A stretch of DNA of 64,000 nt, taken from NCBI RefSeq assembly GCF_035497915.1, contig NZ_DATJCS010000020.1:13278-77277 (forward strand), read 5' to 3'. This document shows, piece by piece, positions 17,524 to 27,704 of this stretch. The notes under the pieces are model-generated. The model did no database searches. It saw only the letters and a program-made list of their open reading frames with translations, and was not told where the DNA came from. This DNA is from Serpens sp035497915 (lineage in GTDB: Bacteria > Pseudomonadota > Gammaproteobacteria > Pseudomonadales > Pseudomonadaceae). The position numbers and the translations under genes were made by a program. Positions within the stretch are counted from its first letter, which is position 1; the number at the start of each line of letters is the position of its first letter.

Positions 17524-18414
17524 ATGACCGTCAAGCAGCTGCGCGCCTTCCTCGCTGTGGCGCAGACCCTGAGCTTCGCCCAGGCCTGCGAACGGCTGCA
17601 CCTGTCGCAACCGGCGCTGAGCCTGGCGATCAAGAACCTGGAGCAATCCCTGGGCGGCCAACTGCTGGTGCGCACCACGCGCAGTGTGGCACTCACGCCG
17701 GAGGGCGAGACGCTGCTGCCCATCGCCACGCGCCTGCTGGCCGACTGGGACAACGCCGAGGACCTGCTGCGCCAGCACTTCACCCTGCAGCTCGGCCGCG
17801 TGGCGCTGGCGGCCATGCCGTCGTTCGCCGGCAATCGGCTGCCGGCAGCCCTGAAGACTTTTCGTGACGCCCACCCGCGCGTGGGGGTGACGGTGCACGA
17901 CGTGATCAACGAGCAGGTGCTGGAGATGGTGCGCGACCGCCGCGTGGAGCTGGGCATCGCCTTCGAACCGGCGACCCTCGATGGCCTGCAGTTCACACCC
18001 TTATATGACGACCGCTTTGTCGCCATGGTGCCGGCGCACAGTCCGCTGGCCGGGCTGAAGCGGCTGAGCTGGGCGCAGCTGCTCGGCGAGCCGTTCATTA
18101 CCCTGCAGCGGCCCTCGGCGGTGCGCCTGCTGCTGGAGGACAGCATCGGCGCCCGCCACGGCAAGCTGCCGGTGGCCTTCGAGAGCCATCAGCTGGTGAC
18201 GGTCGGGCGCATGGTCGCCGAAGGCCTCGGCGTGAGCGCGGTGCCCAGCCTGTGCCGGGGGCAGATGGAAGATCTGGGCGCGCGCTGTCTGCCGCTGGAC
18301 GAACCGCAGGTCACTCGCCGCATCGGCCTGCTGCACCTGGCCGGGCACCAGCTTTCCAAGGCCGCGCTGGCGCTCAGCGACACCCTGATCCGCCAGGCCA
18401 CAGGCCCGGCGTAG
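17524..18414 (+). CDS. dhcR: LysR-type regulator of the CoA-transferase operon
   Basis: A 296-aa LysR-family transcription factor. The N-terminal winged helix-turn-helix is clear (TVKQLRAFLAVAQTLSFAQA, then LSQPALSLAIKNLEQSLGG and LVRTTRSVALTPEG). The C-terminal ~200 residues form the type 2 periplasmic-binding fold that senses the inducer. ATG 17524 gives the normal LysR N-terminus; the open frame extends further upstream, but that part is not LysR-like. It is divergent from dhcA-dhcB-atoB-atoE, as with PA1998 (DhcR) in P. aeruginosa. The 124-bp region between them must hold its operator. The inducer is probably a carnitine or ketoacid intermediate (inference). Confidence 0.88.
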   Translation: MTVKQLRAFLAVAQTLSFAQACERLHLSQPALSLAIKNLEQSLGGQLLVRTTRSVALTPEGETLLPIATRLLADWDNAEDLLRQHFTLQLGRVALAAMPSFAGNRLPAALKTFRDAHPRVGVTVHDVINEQVLEMVRDRRVELGIAFEPATLDGLQFTPLYDDRFVAMVPAHSPLAGLKRLSWAQLLGEPFITLQRPSAVRLLLEDSIGARHGKLPVAFESHQLVTVGRMVAEGLGVSAVPSLCRGQMEDLGARCLPLDEPQVTRRIGLLHLAGHQLSKAALALSDTLIRQATGPA

Positions 18415-18450
18415 GGCTGGAGTTATGGGACCATCGAGCGGCTCGGAACC

Positions 18451-18481
18451 TGTGGGAGCGAATTCATTCGCGAGCTTTTAT
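18451..18481. repeat. Single REP palindrome
   Basis: TGTGGGAGCGAATTCATTCGCGA, a single unit of the REP family (split as TGTGGGAGCGAATT and CATTCGCGA), overlaps the stop end of betA. It carries the AATTCATT centre variant. Confidence 0.65.
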
Positions 18482-20145
18482 CGCACCCGCGCCGGCGCAT
18501 CCCCGGCCACGTAATACGCGGCGCTGCTGCGCGGCAGCGGCGCGCGGCCACGGATGCGGTCGGCGATCTTCTCCGCCAGCATGATGGTGGTGGCGTTGAG
18601 GTTGCCGGTGATGATGCGCGGCATCAGCGAGGCATCCACCACGCGCAAACCCTGCAAACCGTGCACGCGCCCCTGGCCATCGACAACCGCGCCTTGGTCC
18701 TGGCCCATGCGGCAGGTGCCGCAGGGGTGGAAGGCGGTTTCCGCCCGGGCGCGCACGAAGGCGTCCAGTTCGGCATCGCTCTTGAGGTCCACGCCGGGGC
18801 TCAGTTCGCGGCCCCGGAAGGCATCCAGCGCGGGCTGGGCAATGATTTCCCGGGTCAGGCGGATGGCGTCGCGAAACTCCTGCCAGTCCTGTGCGTGGCT
18901 CATGTAGTTGAACAGCAGGCTCGGATGCTGGCGCGGGTCGCGGGACAGAGCGCGTACCCGGCCGCGGCTCGGCGAGCGCATGGAGCCGACGTGGGCCTGG
19001 AAGCCGTGTTCCTTCACCGCGTTGCTGCCGTTGTAGTTGATGGCCACCGGCAGGAAGTGGAACTGGATGTTCGGCCAGGCAAAGGATTCGTCGGTGCGGA
19101 TGAAGCCGCCGGCCTCGAACTGGTTGCTGGCGCCGATGCCGCTGCCGGCGAACAGCCACTGGGCGCCGATGGCCGGCTGGTTCCACCATTGCAGCGCCGG
19201 GTACAGCGACACCGGCTGCTTGCAGGCGTATTGCAGGTACATCTCCAGGTGGTCCTGCAGGTTCTCGCCGACGCCGGGCAGATCGAGTACCACCGGCACG
19301 TCCAGCTCGCGCAGCAGCGGCGCCGGGCCGACGCCGGAACGCTGCAGGATCTGCGGCGAGGCAATCGCCCCGGCGCACAGCAGCACCTCGCGTCGCGCAC
19401 GGGCCGTTTCCGGCTGGCTGGAATTGCCGCGCAGGTAGGCCACGCCGCTGGCGCGCCGGCCGTCGAACAGGATGCGCTCGGTGAGGGCGTGGGTGCGGAT
19501 GGTCAGGTTCGGCCGCTGGCGGGCCTGGTCCAGGTAGCCGCGCGCGGTGCTGGCGCGCCGGCCGTTGGGCGTCACGGTGCGGTCCATCGGCCCGAAGCCT
19601 TCCTGGCGGTAGCCGTTGAGGTCGTCGGTGCGCGCGTAGCCGGCCTGCTCGCCGGCTTCCACCATGGCGTGGAACAGCGGGTTGTTGCCGGCCTTGGGCG
19701 TGCACACCGACACCGGGCCGCTGTCGCCGTGGTAGTCGTTGGCGCCGCTATCGCGGGTTTCCGCCTTGCGAAAGTAGGGCAGGCAGTCCAGGTAGCTCCA
19801 GTCCTCCAGGCCCGGTTCCCGGGCCCAGTGGTCGAAGTCCAGGGCGTTGCCGCGGATGTAGCACATGCCGTTGATCAGCGAGGAGCCGCCCAGGCCCTTG
19901 CCGCGCCCGCATTCCATTCGGCGGTGGTTCATGTGCGGCTCCGGGTCGGTCTCGTAGGCCCAGTTGTAGCGCCGGCCCTGCAGCGGGTAGGCGAGGGCGG
20001 CGGGCATCTGGGTGCGGAAGTCCAGGCGATGGTCCGGACCGCCGGCTTCCAGCAGCAGCACGCTGACCTCGGGGTCTTCGGTCAGGCGCGTGGCCAGCAC
20101 GTTACCGGCCGAACCGGCGCCGATGATGATGTAGTCGAATTCCAT
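18478..20145 (-). CDS. betA: Choline dehydrogenase
   Basis: A 555-aa GMC flavoprotein that oxidises choline to betaine aldehyde (and can oxidise the aldehyde further) at the inner membrane. The FAD-binding motif YIIIGAGSAGNVLATRL is at residues ~5-21, the first GMC signature is GKGLGGSSLINGMCYIRGN, and the second is GAIASPQILQRSGVG. The catalytic pair lies in FHPCGTCRMG (His) and TGNLNATTIMLAEKI (Asn). ATG 20145 gives the normal start MEFDYIIIG; the longer open frame is not used. betB lies upstream on the same strand, separated by ~207 bp with a REP pair, so processing or partial uncoupling is possible. No betI repressor gene is nearby. Confidence 0.95.
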   Translation of the reverse strand: MEFDYIIIGAGSAGNVLATRLTEDPEVSVLLLEAGGPDHRLDFRTQMPAALAYPLQGRRYNWAYETDPEPHMNHRRMECGRGKGLGGSSLINGMCYIRGNALDFDHWAREPGLEDWSYLDCLPYFRKAETRDSGANDYHGDSGPVSVCTPKAGNNPLFHAMVEAGEQAGYARTDDLNGYRQEGFGPMDRTVTPNGRRASTARGYLDQARQRPNLTIRTHALTERILFDGRRASGVAYLRGNSSQPETARARREVLLCAGAIASPQILQRSGVGPAPLLRELDVPVVLDLPGVGENLQDHLEMYLQYACKQPVSLYPALQWWNQPAIGAQWLFAGSGIGASNQFEAGGFIRTDESFAWPNIQFHFLPVAINYNGSNAVKEHGFQAHVGSMRSPSRGRVRALSRDPRQHPSLLFNYMSHAQDWQEFRDAIRLTREIIAQPALDAFRGRELSPGVDLKSDAELDAFVRARAETAFHPCGTCRMGQDQGAVVDGQGRVHGLQGLRVVDASLMPRIITGNLNATTIMLAEKIADRIRGRAPLPRSSAAYYVAGDAPARVR

Positions 20146-20265
20146 GGGGACTGCCTTTCCTCGAGACGGTGGCCATGGCGTTGCCATGACCACCCTACGG
20201 TGAAGTGGTTGCGCGGGCCGCGGTCGGCGTTTTTCCGGCCGCCGGCGACGGCTTGCACGGGCCCG

Positions 20266-20336
20266 GTAGGAGCGGCTTCAGCCGCGAGCTTTGGGTGGTT
20301 GCATAAAAAGAGCATCGCGGCTGAAGCCGCTCCTAC
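20266..20336. repeat. Paired REP palindromes between betB and betA
   Basis: GTAGGAGCGGCTTCAGCCGCGA and its inverted copy ending GCCGCTCCTAC are separated by ~28 bp. REP pairs inside operons often set differential mRNA stability; here that would separate betB from betA levels (inference). Confidence 0.85.
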
Positions 20337-20352
20337 AAAGGCCCGCGGTGGC

Positions 20353-21825
<1,473 letters not shown>

Positions 21826-21867
21826 GGGGTGTCCTCGGTGTCGGTGTAGAGATGTGGGGCGTGTTCC

Positions 21868-22060
21868 CCCTCTCCCCGGCCCTCTCCCGCAAGGGGAGAG
21901 GGGGTAATTCGTGCGGAGCTGAAATAAGGTGCTCAGGCCAGCTCCGTTTTTCCTGCAAGGGAAGCGGGAAAAATCAGTGCCCGGCCGATGCGCAGAAGGC
22001 TGAGGTCTGCACAGACAGCTCCCTCTCCCCTTGCGGGAGAGGGGTTAGGGGAGAGGGGGG
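21868..22060. repeat. Two CCCTCTCCCC-type inverted repeats
   Basis: Two palindromic units, at 21868-21903 and 22019-22060, contain CCCTCTCCCCTTGCGGGAGA or variants. They are in the betB to binding-protein gap and are of the widespread CT/GA-rich intergenic palindrome type. No gene was seen between them. Confidence 0.7.
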
Positions 22061-22075
22061 CGATCAGTCAGGCAA

Positions 22076-22915
22076 TCACAACCACTGCGCCACGCGCTCC
22101 GGGTTCTGCTCCACCCAGGCGCGGGCGGCATCGGCGGGCTTGGCGCCGTCGCGGATGGCCAGCATCACCGCGCCGATTTCCTTGTCCTGCCAGGCGAACT
22201 TCTTCAGGAAGGCGGCCGCTTCGGGGGCCTTGGCGTGCAGGCCGGGATTGACCACGTTGTGCACCTGCTCGGCGTCGCCGAACACCTGCTTGGGGTCCTC
22301 CAGGAAGCGCAGTTCCCACTTGGCGGTCATCCAGTGCGGAATCCAGCCGGTGACCACGATCGGCTTGTTGGCCTGTACGGCGCGGGCCAGGGCCACGGTC
22401 ATCGCCGGGCCGGAGCTGGCCATCAGGTTCAGGTCCAGGTCGTAGGCCTTGATGGCGTCTTCGGTGCGGCGCATCACGCCGGCGCCGGCGTCGATGCCGG
22501 TGATCTGGCCGCGCAGGTCCTTCTTCAGGCTGTTCAGGTCGGCGATGGACTTCGCTTCGACATAGGTGGGCACCAGCAGGCCGATGCGCGCGCCGCTGTA
22601 GTTGACGCCCAGCAGCTCCACCTTGTTCTTCAGGCGGGCGTAGTACTCGCCATGGGTGGCCGGCAGCCAGGCGGAAAGGGTGGCGTCCAGGTCGCCGCGC
22701 GCCACGCCCTGCCACATGATGGCGGCTTCCACCGCCTTGAGTTCCACCGGGTAGCCGAGCTTGCTGCGCAGCACTTCGGCCGCCACATGGCTGGTGGCGA
22801 CGCTGTCGTCCCAGCCGTTCACGTAGCCGAGGTTCAGGGTGGGCTTGTCGGCGGCGTGTGCGCCGCTGGCCAGGCCGAGGGCCAGGGCGGCGGTGTAGAG
22901 GATTTTTTTGAACAT
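22076..22915 (-). CDS. Glycine betaine/choline-type ABC substrate-binding protein (second copy)
   Basis: A 279-aa periplasmic binding protein of the OpuAC family. The signal peptide MFKKILYTAALALGLASGAHA is cleaved at AHA. NGWDDSVATSH, MWQGVARGDLDATLSAWLP and IVVTGWIPHWM provide aromatic residues of the kind that form the cation-pi cage for quaternary amines. AAGGAG 7 nt upstream supports ATG 22915. It lies 23 bp after another OpuAC-type protein gene and belongs to the same run as the permease and ATPase. The two paralogues are only distantly similar, so they probably widen the substrate range (choline, betaine or carnitine). Confidence 0.88.
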   Translation of the reverse strand: MFKKILYTAALALGLASGAHAADKPTLNLGYVNGWDDSVATSHVAAEVLRSKLGYPVELKAVEAAIMWQGVARGDLDATLSAWLPATHGEYYARLKNKVELLGVNYSGARIGLLVPTYVEAKSIADLNSLKKDLRGQITGIDAGAGVMRRTEDAIKAYDLDLNLMASSGPAMTVALARAVQANKPIVVTGWIPHWMTAKWELRFLEDPKQVFGDAEQVHNVVNPGLHAKAPEAAAFLKKFAWQDKEIGAVMLAIRDGAKPADAARAWVEQNPERVAQWL

Positions 22916-22938
22916 GCGAAGTCTCCTTGTCGACGGTC

Positions 22939-23883
22939 TTACAGACCGATGTGCCGGCGCACGGCGCTGAGGCCGTCGTCGCCGCTGAAGGTGGTGACAC
23001 CGTCGAGCCAGCGCTCGAGGACGGCCGGGTTGGCCTTCAGCCAGGTCCTGGCCACCACTTGCGGGTCCTGCTTGTCGAGCACCTTTTCCATCAGCTGGCT
23101 TTCGATCTCGACGCTGAACTGCAGGTTGTTGAGCAGGCGGCCCATGTTCGGGCAGCGCGTCTCGTAGTCGCTCGGTACGGCGGTGTAGACCTTGGCGGCG
23201 CCGAAGTCGGGACCGAACACCGCGTCACCGCCGTCCAGGTAGGTGATGTCGAACTGGGTGTTCATCGGATGCGGCGCCCAGCCGAGGAACACCACCGGCT
23301 TCTTCTGGCGGATGGCGCGCTGCACCTGCACCAGCATGCCGGCCTCGCTGGACTCCACCATGCGGAAGCCGCCCAGCTCGTACTGGTTGGCGTCGATCAT
23401 CTGCTGGATCAGCAGGTTGCCGTCGTTGCCCGGCTCGATGCCGTAGATACGGCCGCCCAGCGCGTCCTTGAAGCGGGCGATGTCCTGGAAGCTCTTCAGC
23501 CCGGCCTCGGCGGCGTAGCTGGGCACCGCCAGGGTGTACTTGGCGCCATCCAGATTGGGCGTGGGCAGTACCTTGATGCCGTCGTTCTTCAGGAACGGCT
23601 CGACGATGCTGTCCATCGACGGCGCCCAGTAGCCAAGAAAGGCGTCGATCTGGCCATTCTTCACGCCGGTGAAGGCGATCGGCACCGAGGCCATCACCTT
23701 GCGGGGCTTGTAGCCCAGGCCCTCGCTGAGGGTCATGGCCACGCCGGTGGTGGCGGCGATGTCGGCCCAGCCGATTTCGGCGAAGCGTACCGGCTGGCAG
23801 CTGGCCGGCTCGGCGGCCAGGGCGGGCTGGGCAAGGGCGGCGCACAGCAGGGCGGCGCCGCTCAGGGTGAGGCGTGCGTTCAT
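22939..23883 (-). CDS. cbcX: Choline/betaine ABC transporter substrate-binding protein
   Basis: A 314-aa periplasmic OpuAC/ProX-type binding protein. Signal peptide: MNARLTLSGAALLCAALAQPALA. It contains FAEIGWADIAATTGVAM, QIDAFLGYWAPSMDS and VVFLGWAPHPMNTQF, the family pattern of Trp/Tyr cage residues. Its ATG overlaps the permease stop as ATGA (23880-23883), which indicates translational coupling. In P. aeruginosa cbcXWV encodes the main choline, betaine and carnitine importer; here X follows W and V in the same direction. The exact ligand is an inference from neighbouring betA and betB. Confidence 0.88.
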   Translation of the reverse strand: MNARLTLSGAALLCAALAQPALAAEPASCQPVRFAEIGWADIAATTGVAMTLSEGLGYKPRKVMASVPIAFTGVKNGQIDAFLGYWAPSMDSIVEPFLKNDGIKVLPTPNLDGAKYTLAVPSYAAEAGLKSFQDIARFKDALGGRIYGIEPGNDGNLLIQQMIDANQYELGGFRMVESSEAGMLVQVQRAIRQKKPVVFLGWAPHPMNTQFDITYLDGGDAVFGPDFGAAKVYTAVPSDYETRCPNMGRLLNNLQFSVEIESQLMEKVLDKQDPQVVARTWLKANPAVLERWLDGVTTFSGDDGLSAVRRHIGL

Positions 23884-24779
23884 GACGGATCCTGTGTCGT
23901 GGAGCGGGAGGTGAACAAGCGGTCGAACCAGGCGCGCAACGCGCCGTGCGCCGGACGCGGGGTGCCGAAGCTTTCGGTGATGCGGTCGAGGATGATCGCC
24001 AGCAGCACCACGGCCATGCCGCTTTCGAAGCCCAGGCCGATGTCCAGGCGCTGGATGCTGGCCAGCACGTCGTTGCCCAGGCCGCCGGCGCCGACCATCG
24101 AGGCGATGATCACCATCGACAGCGCCATCATGATGGTCTGGTTGACCCCGGCCATGATCGACGGCAGCGCGTTGGGCAGCTGCACCTTGAACAGCAGCTG
24201 GCGGCGGTTGCAGCCGAAGGCCTGGCCGGCTTCCACCAGTTCGCGGTTGACCTGGCGGATGCCCAGGTTGGTCAGGCGCACCGCCGGCGGCATGGCGAAG
24301 ATCACCGTGGCGAGGATGCCCGGCACGCGGCCCAGGCCGAACAGCATGGCGGCGGGAATCAGGTAGACGAACGCCGGCATGGTCTGCATGAAGTCGAGCA
24401 CCGGCCGGATGATCGCGGCCACGCGGTCGCTGCGCGCCGCCCAGATGCCCAGCGGCACGCCGAGCAGCAGGCTGATCAGCGTCGCCGAGAAGGTCAGCCC
24501 GAGGGTGACCAGGGTCTGTTCCCAGAAGCCGGTCAGCAGGATCAGCGCGAAGGCCACGGCGGTGAACAGCGCGAAGCGCACGCCGATGCGCCACAGGCCC
24601 AGGCCTGCAATCAGGGCGATCAGCAGCCAGGCGGGCGGCAACATCAGCAGCGCCTCGATGCCTTCGGAGAAACCGGCGACCACCTGGCCGGCGCTGTCGA
24701 AGGCGCCGCCATGGTTGTCCAGCAGGTTCTGCACGCCGTCGTTGATCCAGCTGCCGAGGTCGAGGGTCTTGTCGCTCAT
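23880..24779 (-). CDS. cbcW: Choline/betaine ABC transporter permease
   Basis: A 299-aa inner-membrane permease of the ProW/OpuAB group with about 7 hydrophobic segments. The EAA-type loop that contacts the ATPase is visible around VEAGQAFGCNRRQLLFKVQLPNALP (given in part: GQAFGCNRRQLLFKVQLP), followed by GVNQTIMMALSMVIIASMVG. An N-terminal region of ~60 residues precedes the first transmembrane span. It overlaps both neighbours by 4 bp (ATGA), so translation of ATPase, permease and binding protein is coupled. Confidence 0.93.
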   Translation of the reverse strand: MSDKTLDLGSWINDGVQNLLDNHGGAFDSAGQVVAGFSEGIEALLMLPPAWLLIALIAGLGLWRIGVRFALFTAVAFALILLTGFWEQTLVTLGLTFSATLISLLLGVPLGIWAARSDRVAAIIRPVLDFMQTMPAFVYLIPAAMLFGLGRVPGILATVIFAMPPAVRLTNLGIRQVNRELVEAGQAFGCNRRQLLFKVQLPNALPSIMAGVNQTIMMALSMVIIASMVGAGGLGNDVLASIQRLDIGLGFESGMAVVLLAIILDRITESFGTPRPAHGALRAWFDRLFTSRSTTQDPS

Positions 24780-25978
24780 GCCTGGCCCCCCTTGAGCTGG
24801 GTGAGCACGGCGGTCTTGCTGATGGCGCCGCAGTAGTTGCCGTCCTCATCGACCACCGGCACCGGGCCGGGGCTTTCCACCAGGCGTTCGATCACCTGCT
24901 CCAGCGAGGCGCCGGCGGCCATGGGCTCGACGCTTTCCAGCGATTCGCTGTGCACGCGCGCGCCCTGGTCTTCCTCGACCAGTTGGGCGGCCTGTTCGCG
25001 GCTGATCATGCCGCGCAGGTTGTTGTCCTCGTCGATGACGATGCCGAACGCCTTGTTCTGCTCCTCCAGCGTGCGGCACACGGTGGATGCCCGCGGCGCC
25101 TTGCCGTTGTGCACGAACATCGGCACGTCGTCGCTGGTCAGCTGGCCGGCGGTCAGGTAGCGGCTGGTGTCCACGGCATCGAAGAAGTTCCGCACATAGT
25201 CGTTGACCGGGTTGTCGATCAGTTCCTGCGGCGTGCCGACCTGGATCAGTCGGCCGCCTTCCATGATCCCGATGCGCGAGCCGATGCGCAGGGCTTCTTC
25301 GATATCGTGGGACACGAACAGGATGGTGCGCCGGTGCTGGCGCTGCAGTTCCAGCAGCACGTCCTGCATCTCGCGGCGCTTGAGCGGATCGAGGGCGGAG
25401 AAGGCCTCGTCCATGATGATCAGCGAAGGGTCCACGGCCAGCGCGCGGGCCAGGCCGACGCGCTGCTGCATGCCGCCGGACAGCTCGTGGGGGAACTTGT
25501 CGGCGAAGGGGGCCAGGCCGACCTGTTCGAGCACCGCCATGGCGCGGGCTTCCCGCTCGGCGCGGGCCACGCCGGCGACTTCCAGGCCGAAGGCGGCGTT
25601 GTCCAGCACGCTGCGCCCGGGCATCAGCGCGAAGGACTGGAACACCATGCTCATGTCGCGGCGGCGCAGTTCGATCAGTTGCGCCTCGGGCAGGGTGGCG
25701 ATGTCCTGGCCGTCGATGAACACGGCACCGGCGCTGGGTTCGACCAGCCGGTTGACGAGGCGGATCAGGGTCGACTTGCCCGAGCCGGAGAGACCCATGA
25801 GCACGAAGATCTCGCCTTCCTGGACACTGAACGAGACGTCGCAGACGCCGATCACGTTGCCGGTGTCGGCCAGGATACGGTCCTTGTCATGGCCCTGTTC
25901 GAGGAGGCGGATGGCCTGTTGTGGGTCGGGGCCAAACACCTTGTAGAGGTGCTCGACGACGATTTTTCCATGCGACAT
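24776..25978 (-). CDS. cbcV: Choline/betaine ABC transporter ATPase with CBS domains
   Basis: A 400-aa ProV/OpuAA-type ATPase. Walker A GLSGSGKSTLIR, the ABC signature LSGGMQQRVGLARAL, Walker B LIIMDEAFSALDP and the switch His (VSHDIEEAL) are all intact. Two CBS domains fill the C-terminal ~120 residues; in this family they sense ionic strength or nucleotides. ATG 25978 is preferred: AGGAG stands 7 nt upstream and the product begins MSHGKIVVEHLYKVFG. It is the first gene of the cbcVWX operon, which runs on towards betB and betA. Confidence 0.94.
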   Translation of the reverse strand: MSHGKIVVEHLYKVFGPDPQQAIRLLEQGHDKDRILADTGNVIGVCDVSFSVQEGEIFVLMGLSGSGKSTLIRLVNRLVEPSAGAVFIDGQDIATLPEAQLIELRRRDMSMVFQSFALMPGRSVLDNAAFGLEVAGVARAEREARAMAVLEQVGLAPFADKFPHELSGGMQQRVGLARALAVDPSLIIMDEAFSALDPLKRREMQDVLLELQRQHRRTILFVSHDIEEALRIGSRIGIMEGGRLIQVGTPQELIDNPVNDYVRNFFDAVDTSRYLTAGQLTSDDVPMFVHNGKAPRASTVCRTLEEQNKAFGIVIDEDNNLRGMISREQAAQLVEEDQGARVHSESLESVEPMAAGASLEQVIERLVESPGPVPVVDEDGNYCGAISKTAVLTQLKGGQA

Positions 25979-26823
25979 GGAAAGGCTCCTTTGGCTATCT
26001 CCCCTCATCCACGGCCTGGCGCACGGCCATGGACGGTCGCCGGAACGCGGCATAGGCCGGCCCGCTGGCGGGGGCGTGATGAATGGGGCTGGCAGGGCGA
26101 GTACGCGACAAGACCCGGCCCATGCGGAACTTCCGGCCGCGTCGCACAACTGTGCCAGTCCCCTCGAAATGTGCGGTTTCAATGTTTCTTGCCATGTTCG
26201 AATGTTCTTCGATTCGGGCAGAACGAAATGAAAACGTCAGGCGTCATTAATTCTTGAATAACTTGACGCGCTATTCTCGCGATCAGGGTCCGCTCGCTTG
26301 GGGCTGAATACTTCACCCTGTGCAAACAGTGTGAATGGACCTCGATCCGATCGAGCTGCGAAACCTTAACAGAAGGGTTGGGGGTCGGGTCAACCCTTGG
26401 AAGCCGCGCCGGGCGTGGTTCTAGCTCGCATACTCCCCCTGGAGGCCAGGTATCACGGGGGCTTCGGGAAAGTCGAAAAAGTTCAGAAAAAATCGTGGGC
26501 GGGGCAACTTGCGCGCCGTTCTGGAGTGAATCTGGCGAGAGGGAGGGGCGGGTTCCGGTGGATTTTTTGTCTTCGGAGAGATCGTGCGGGGAAGTTGCGG
26601 TTTGGAGAGGATTTGGGAGTTTACAGCCTTATTCAAGGCGCAACTTACATGCGCTGGAAGACTATTCTGCGCGAGTAAATTAATTCAATTGCAGGTCGGT
26701 CGGTGCAGTTGCGGCTGCTGTGTGCACACCGCCTCGGCGGCCAGGAAAAACGCTGACCGCTCTACGATGGCGGGCACCCCTTGCATGACCCGCCATTGCG
26801 CACGGTGCCCTGGATTGCCCGCT
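25979..26823. other. Long intergenic region upstream of the choline transporter operon
   Basis: No convincing gene is seen in these 845 bp. Open frames exist on both strands, but they lack ribosome sites, recognisable motifs and normal codon use. The region is lower in GC than its surroundings between about 26180 and 26700. It must carry the control region of cbcV (minus strand). A small palindrome, GCACAGTTGTGC, lies in complement near 26146-26157, but I could not assign a regulator. The 26400-26700 part holds no feature I can name. Confidence 0.5.
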
Positions 26824-27585
26824 TCAGGCCCGGCTCAGCCAGCCCATCACCAGGCGGTTCATCCAGGCCGGGGCCAGTTGGCCGCTCAGGTACAGCAGGC
26901 GGAACTGCCAGCCCACCGGGCGGTGCACGGTCGGGCCATGGGCCTGTTGCCAGGCGGCCTGGGCGATCTGTTCGGCATTCAGCTTCACGCTCAGGCGGCG
27001 CATCACCGGCGGGGTGACGCGCTGGCTGGCGACCATCGGCGTGGCCACGAACAGCGGCATCAGGTCGCCGACGCGAATGCCGTGCCCGCGCCATTCCAGC
27101 TCCAGCGCCTCGGTCAGGCCGCGCACCGCGAACTTGCTGGCCGAGTAGCTGGCCATGCTGGGCACGCCGTATTGCGCCGAGGCCGAGCTCATGTTGATCA
27201 CCTGGGCGTTGGCGGTGCGCTTCAGATAGGGGAAGGCGGCATGGCACAGGTTCAGCAGCCCGAGCACGTTGATGTTCAGCGTGCGGGTGTGTTCTTCCAG
27301 GGCCAGCTCGGCGAACGGCCCGCAGCGCAGGATGCCGGCGCCGTTGAACAGCAGGCGCAACTGGCCGTCATGATCGGCGCAGAACGCCGCCAGGGCCTCG
27401 CGCACCGCATCGGCATCGGTGACATCCAGCACCCGGTGCCAGGCGCCGCCCAGTTCCTCGGCCAGCGCGGTGAGTGCGCCGCGGTCGATGTCCAGCAGGC
27501 CGACGCTCCAGCCCTGGCGATGAAACAGTCGCGCGGTGGCGGCGCCGATGCCCGACGCCGCGCCGGTGATCAGGATGTTGTGCAT
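26824..27585 (-). CDS. Short-chain dehydrogenase/reductase
   Basis: A 253-aa classical SDR. The NAD(P)-binding motif TGAASGIG is at residues ~7-14 and the aspartate after strand 2 (GLLDIDRG) suggests NAD preference. NGAG follows, and the catalytic Ser and Tyr-x-x-x-Lys are in SSASAQYGVPSMASYSASK. AAGGA 8 nt before ATG 27585 supports the start. The C-terminus has a hydrophobic helix that may touch the membrane. The substrate cannot be told; the next upstream gene on the same strand encodes an HSL-type hydrolase. Confidence 0.92.
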   Translation of the reverse strand: MHNILITGAASGIGAATARLFHRQGWSVGLLDIDRGALTALAEELGGAWHRVLDVTDADAVREALAAFCADHDGQLRLLFNGAGILRCGPFAELALEEHTRTLNINVLGLLNLCHAAFPYLKRTANAQVINMSSASAQYGVPSMASYSASKFAVRGLTEALELEWRGHGIRVGDLMPLFVATPMVASQRVTPPVMRRLSVKLNAEQIAQAAWQQAHGPTVHRPVGWQFRLLYLSGQLAPAWMNRLVMGWLSRA

Positions 27586-27624
27586 GTTGGCGGTCCTTTC
27601 TTGTTGTTATGGGCAAGGGCGTTC

Positions 27625-27686
27625 TGTAGGAGCGGCTTCAGCCGCGATGCTCTGTCGTAGCCCATCGCGGCTGAGCCGCTCCTACA
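27625..27686. repeat. Paired REP palindromes
   Basis: TGTAGGAGCGGCTTCAGCCG and the inverted CGGCTGAGCCGCTCCTACA face each other between the hydrolase stop and the SDR start. One arm has lost an A (GGCTGAGCC). Confidence 0.85.
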
Positions 27687-27704
27687 CCCCGGTGTGTTCC
27701 GCAC

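Noticed and set aside
26140..26165. A possible sigma-54 promoter (TGGCACAGTTGTGC on the minus strand) for cbcV
   Set aside because: The GG to GC spacing is 9 bp, one short of the strict 10 bp, and the site is better explained as part of a small palindrome.
26378..26683. A 101-codon frame in the long gap upstream of cbcV
   Set aside because: No ribosome site, no motif and overlap with other random frames on both strands; not enough to call a gene.
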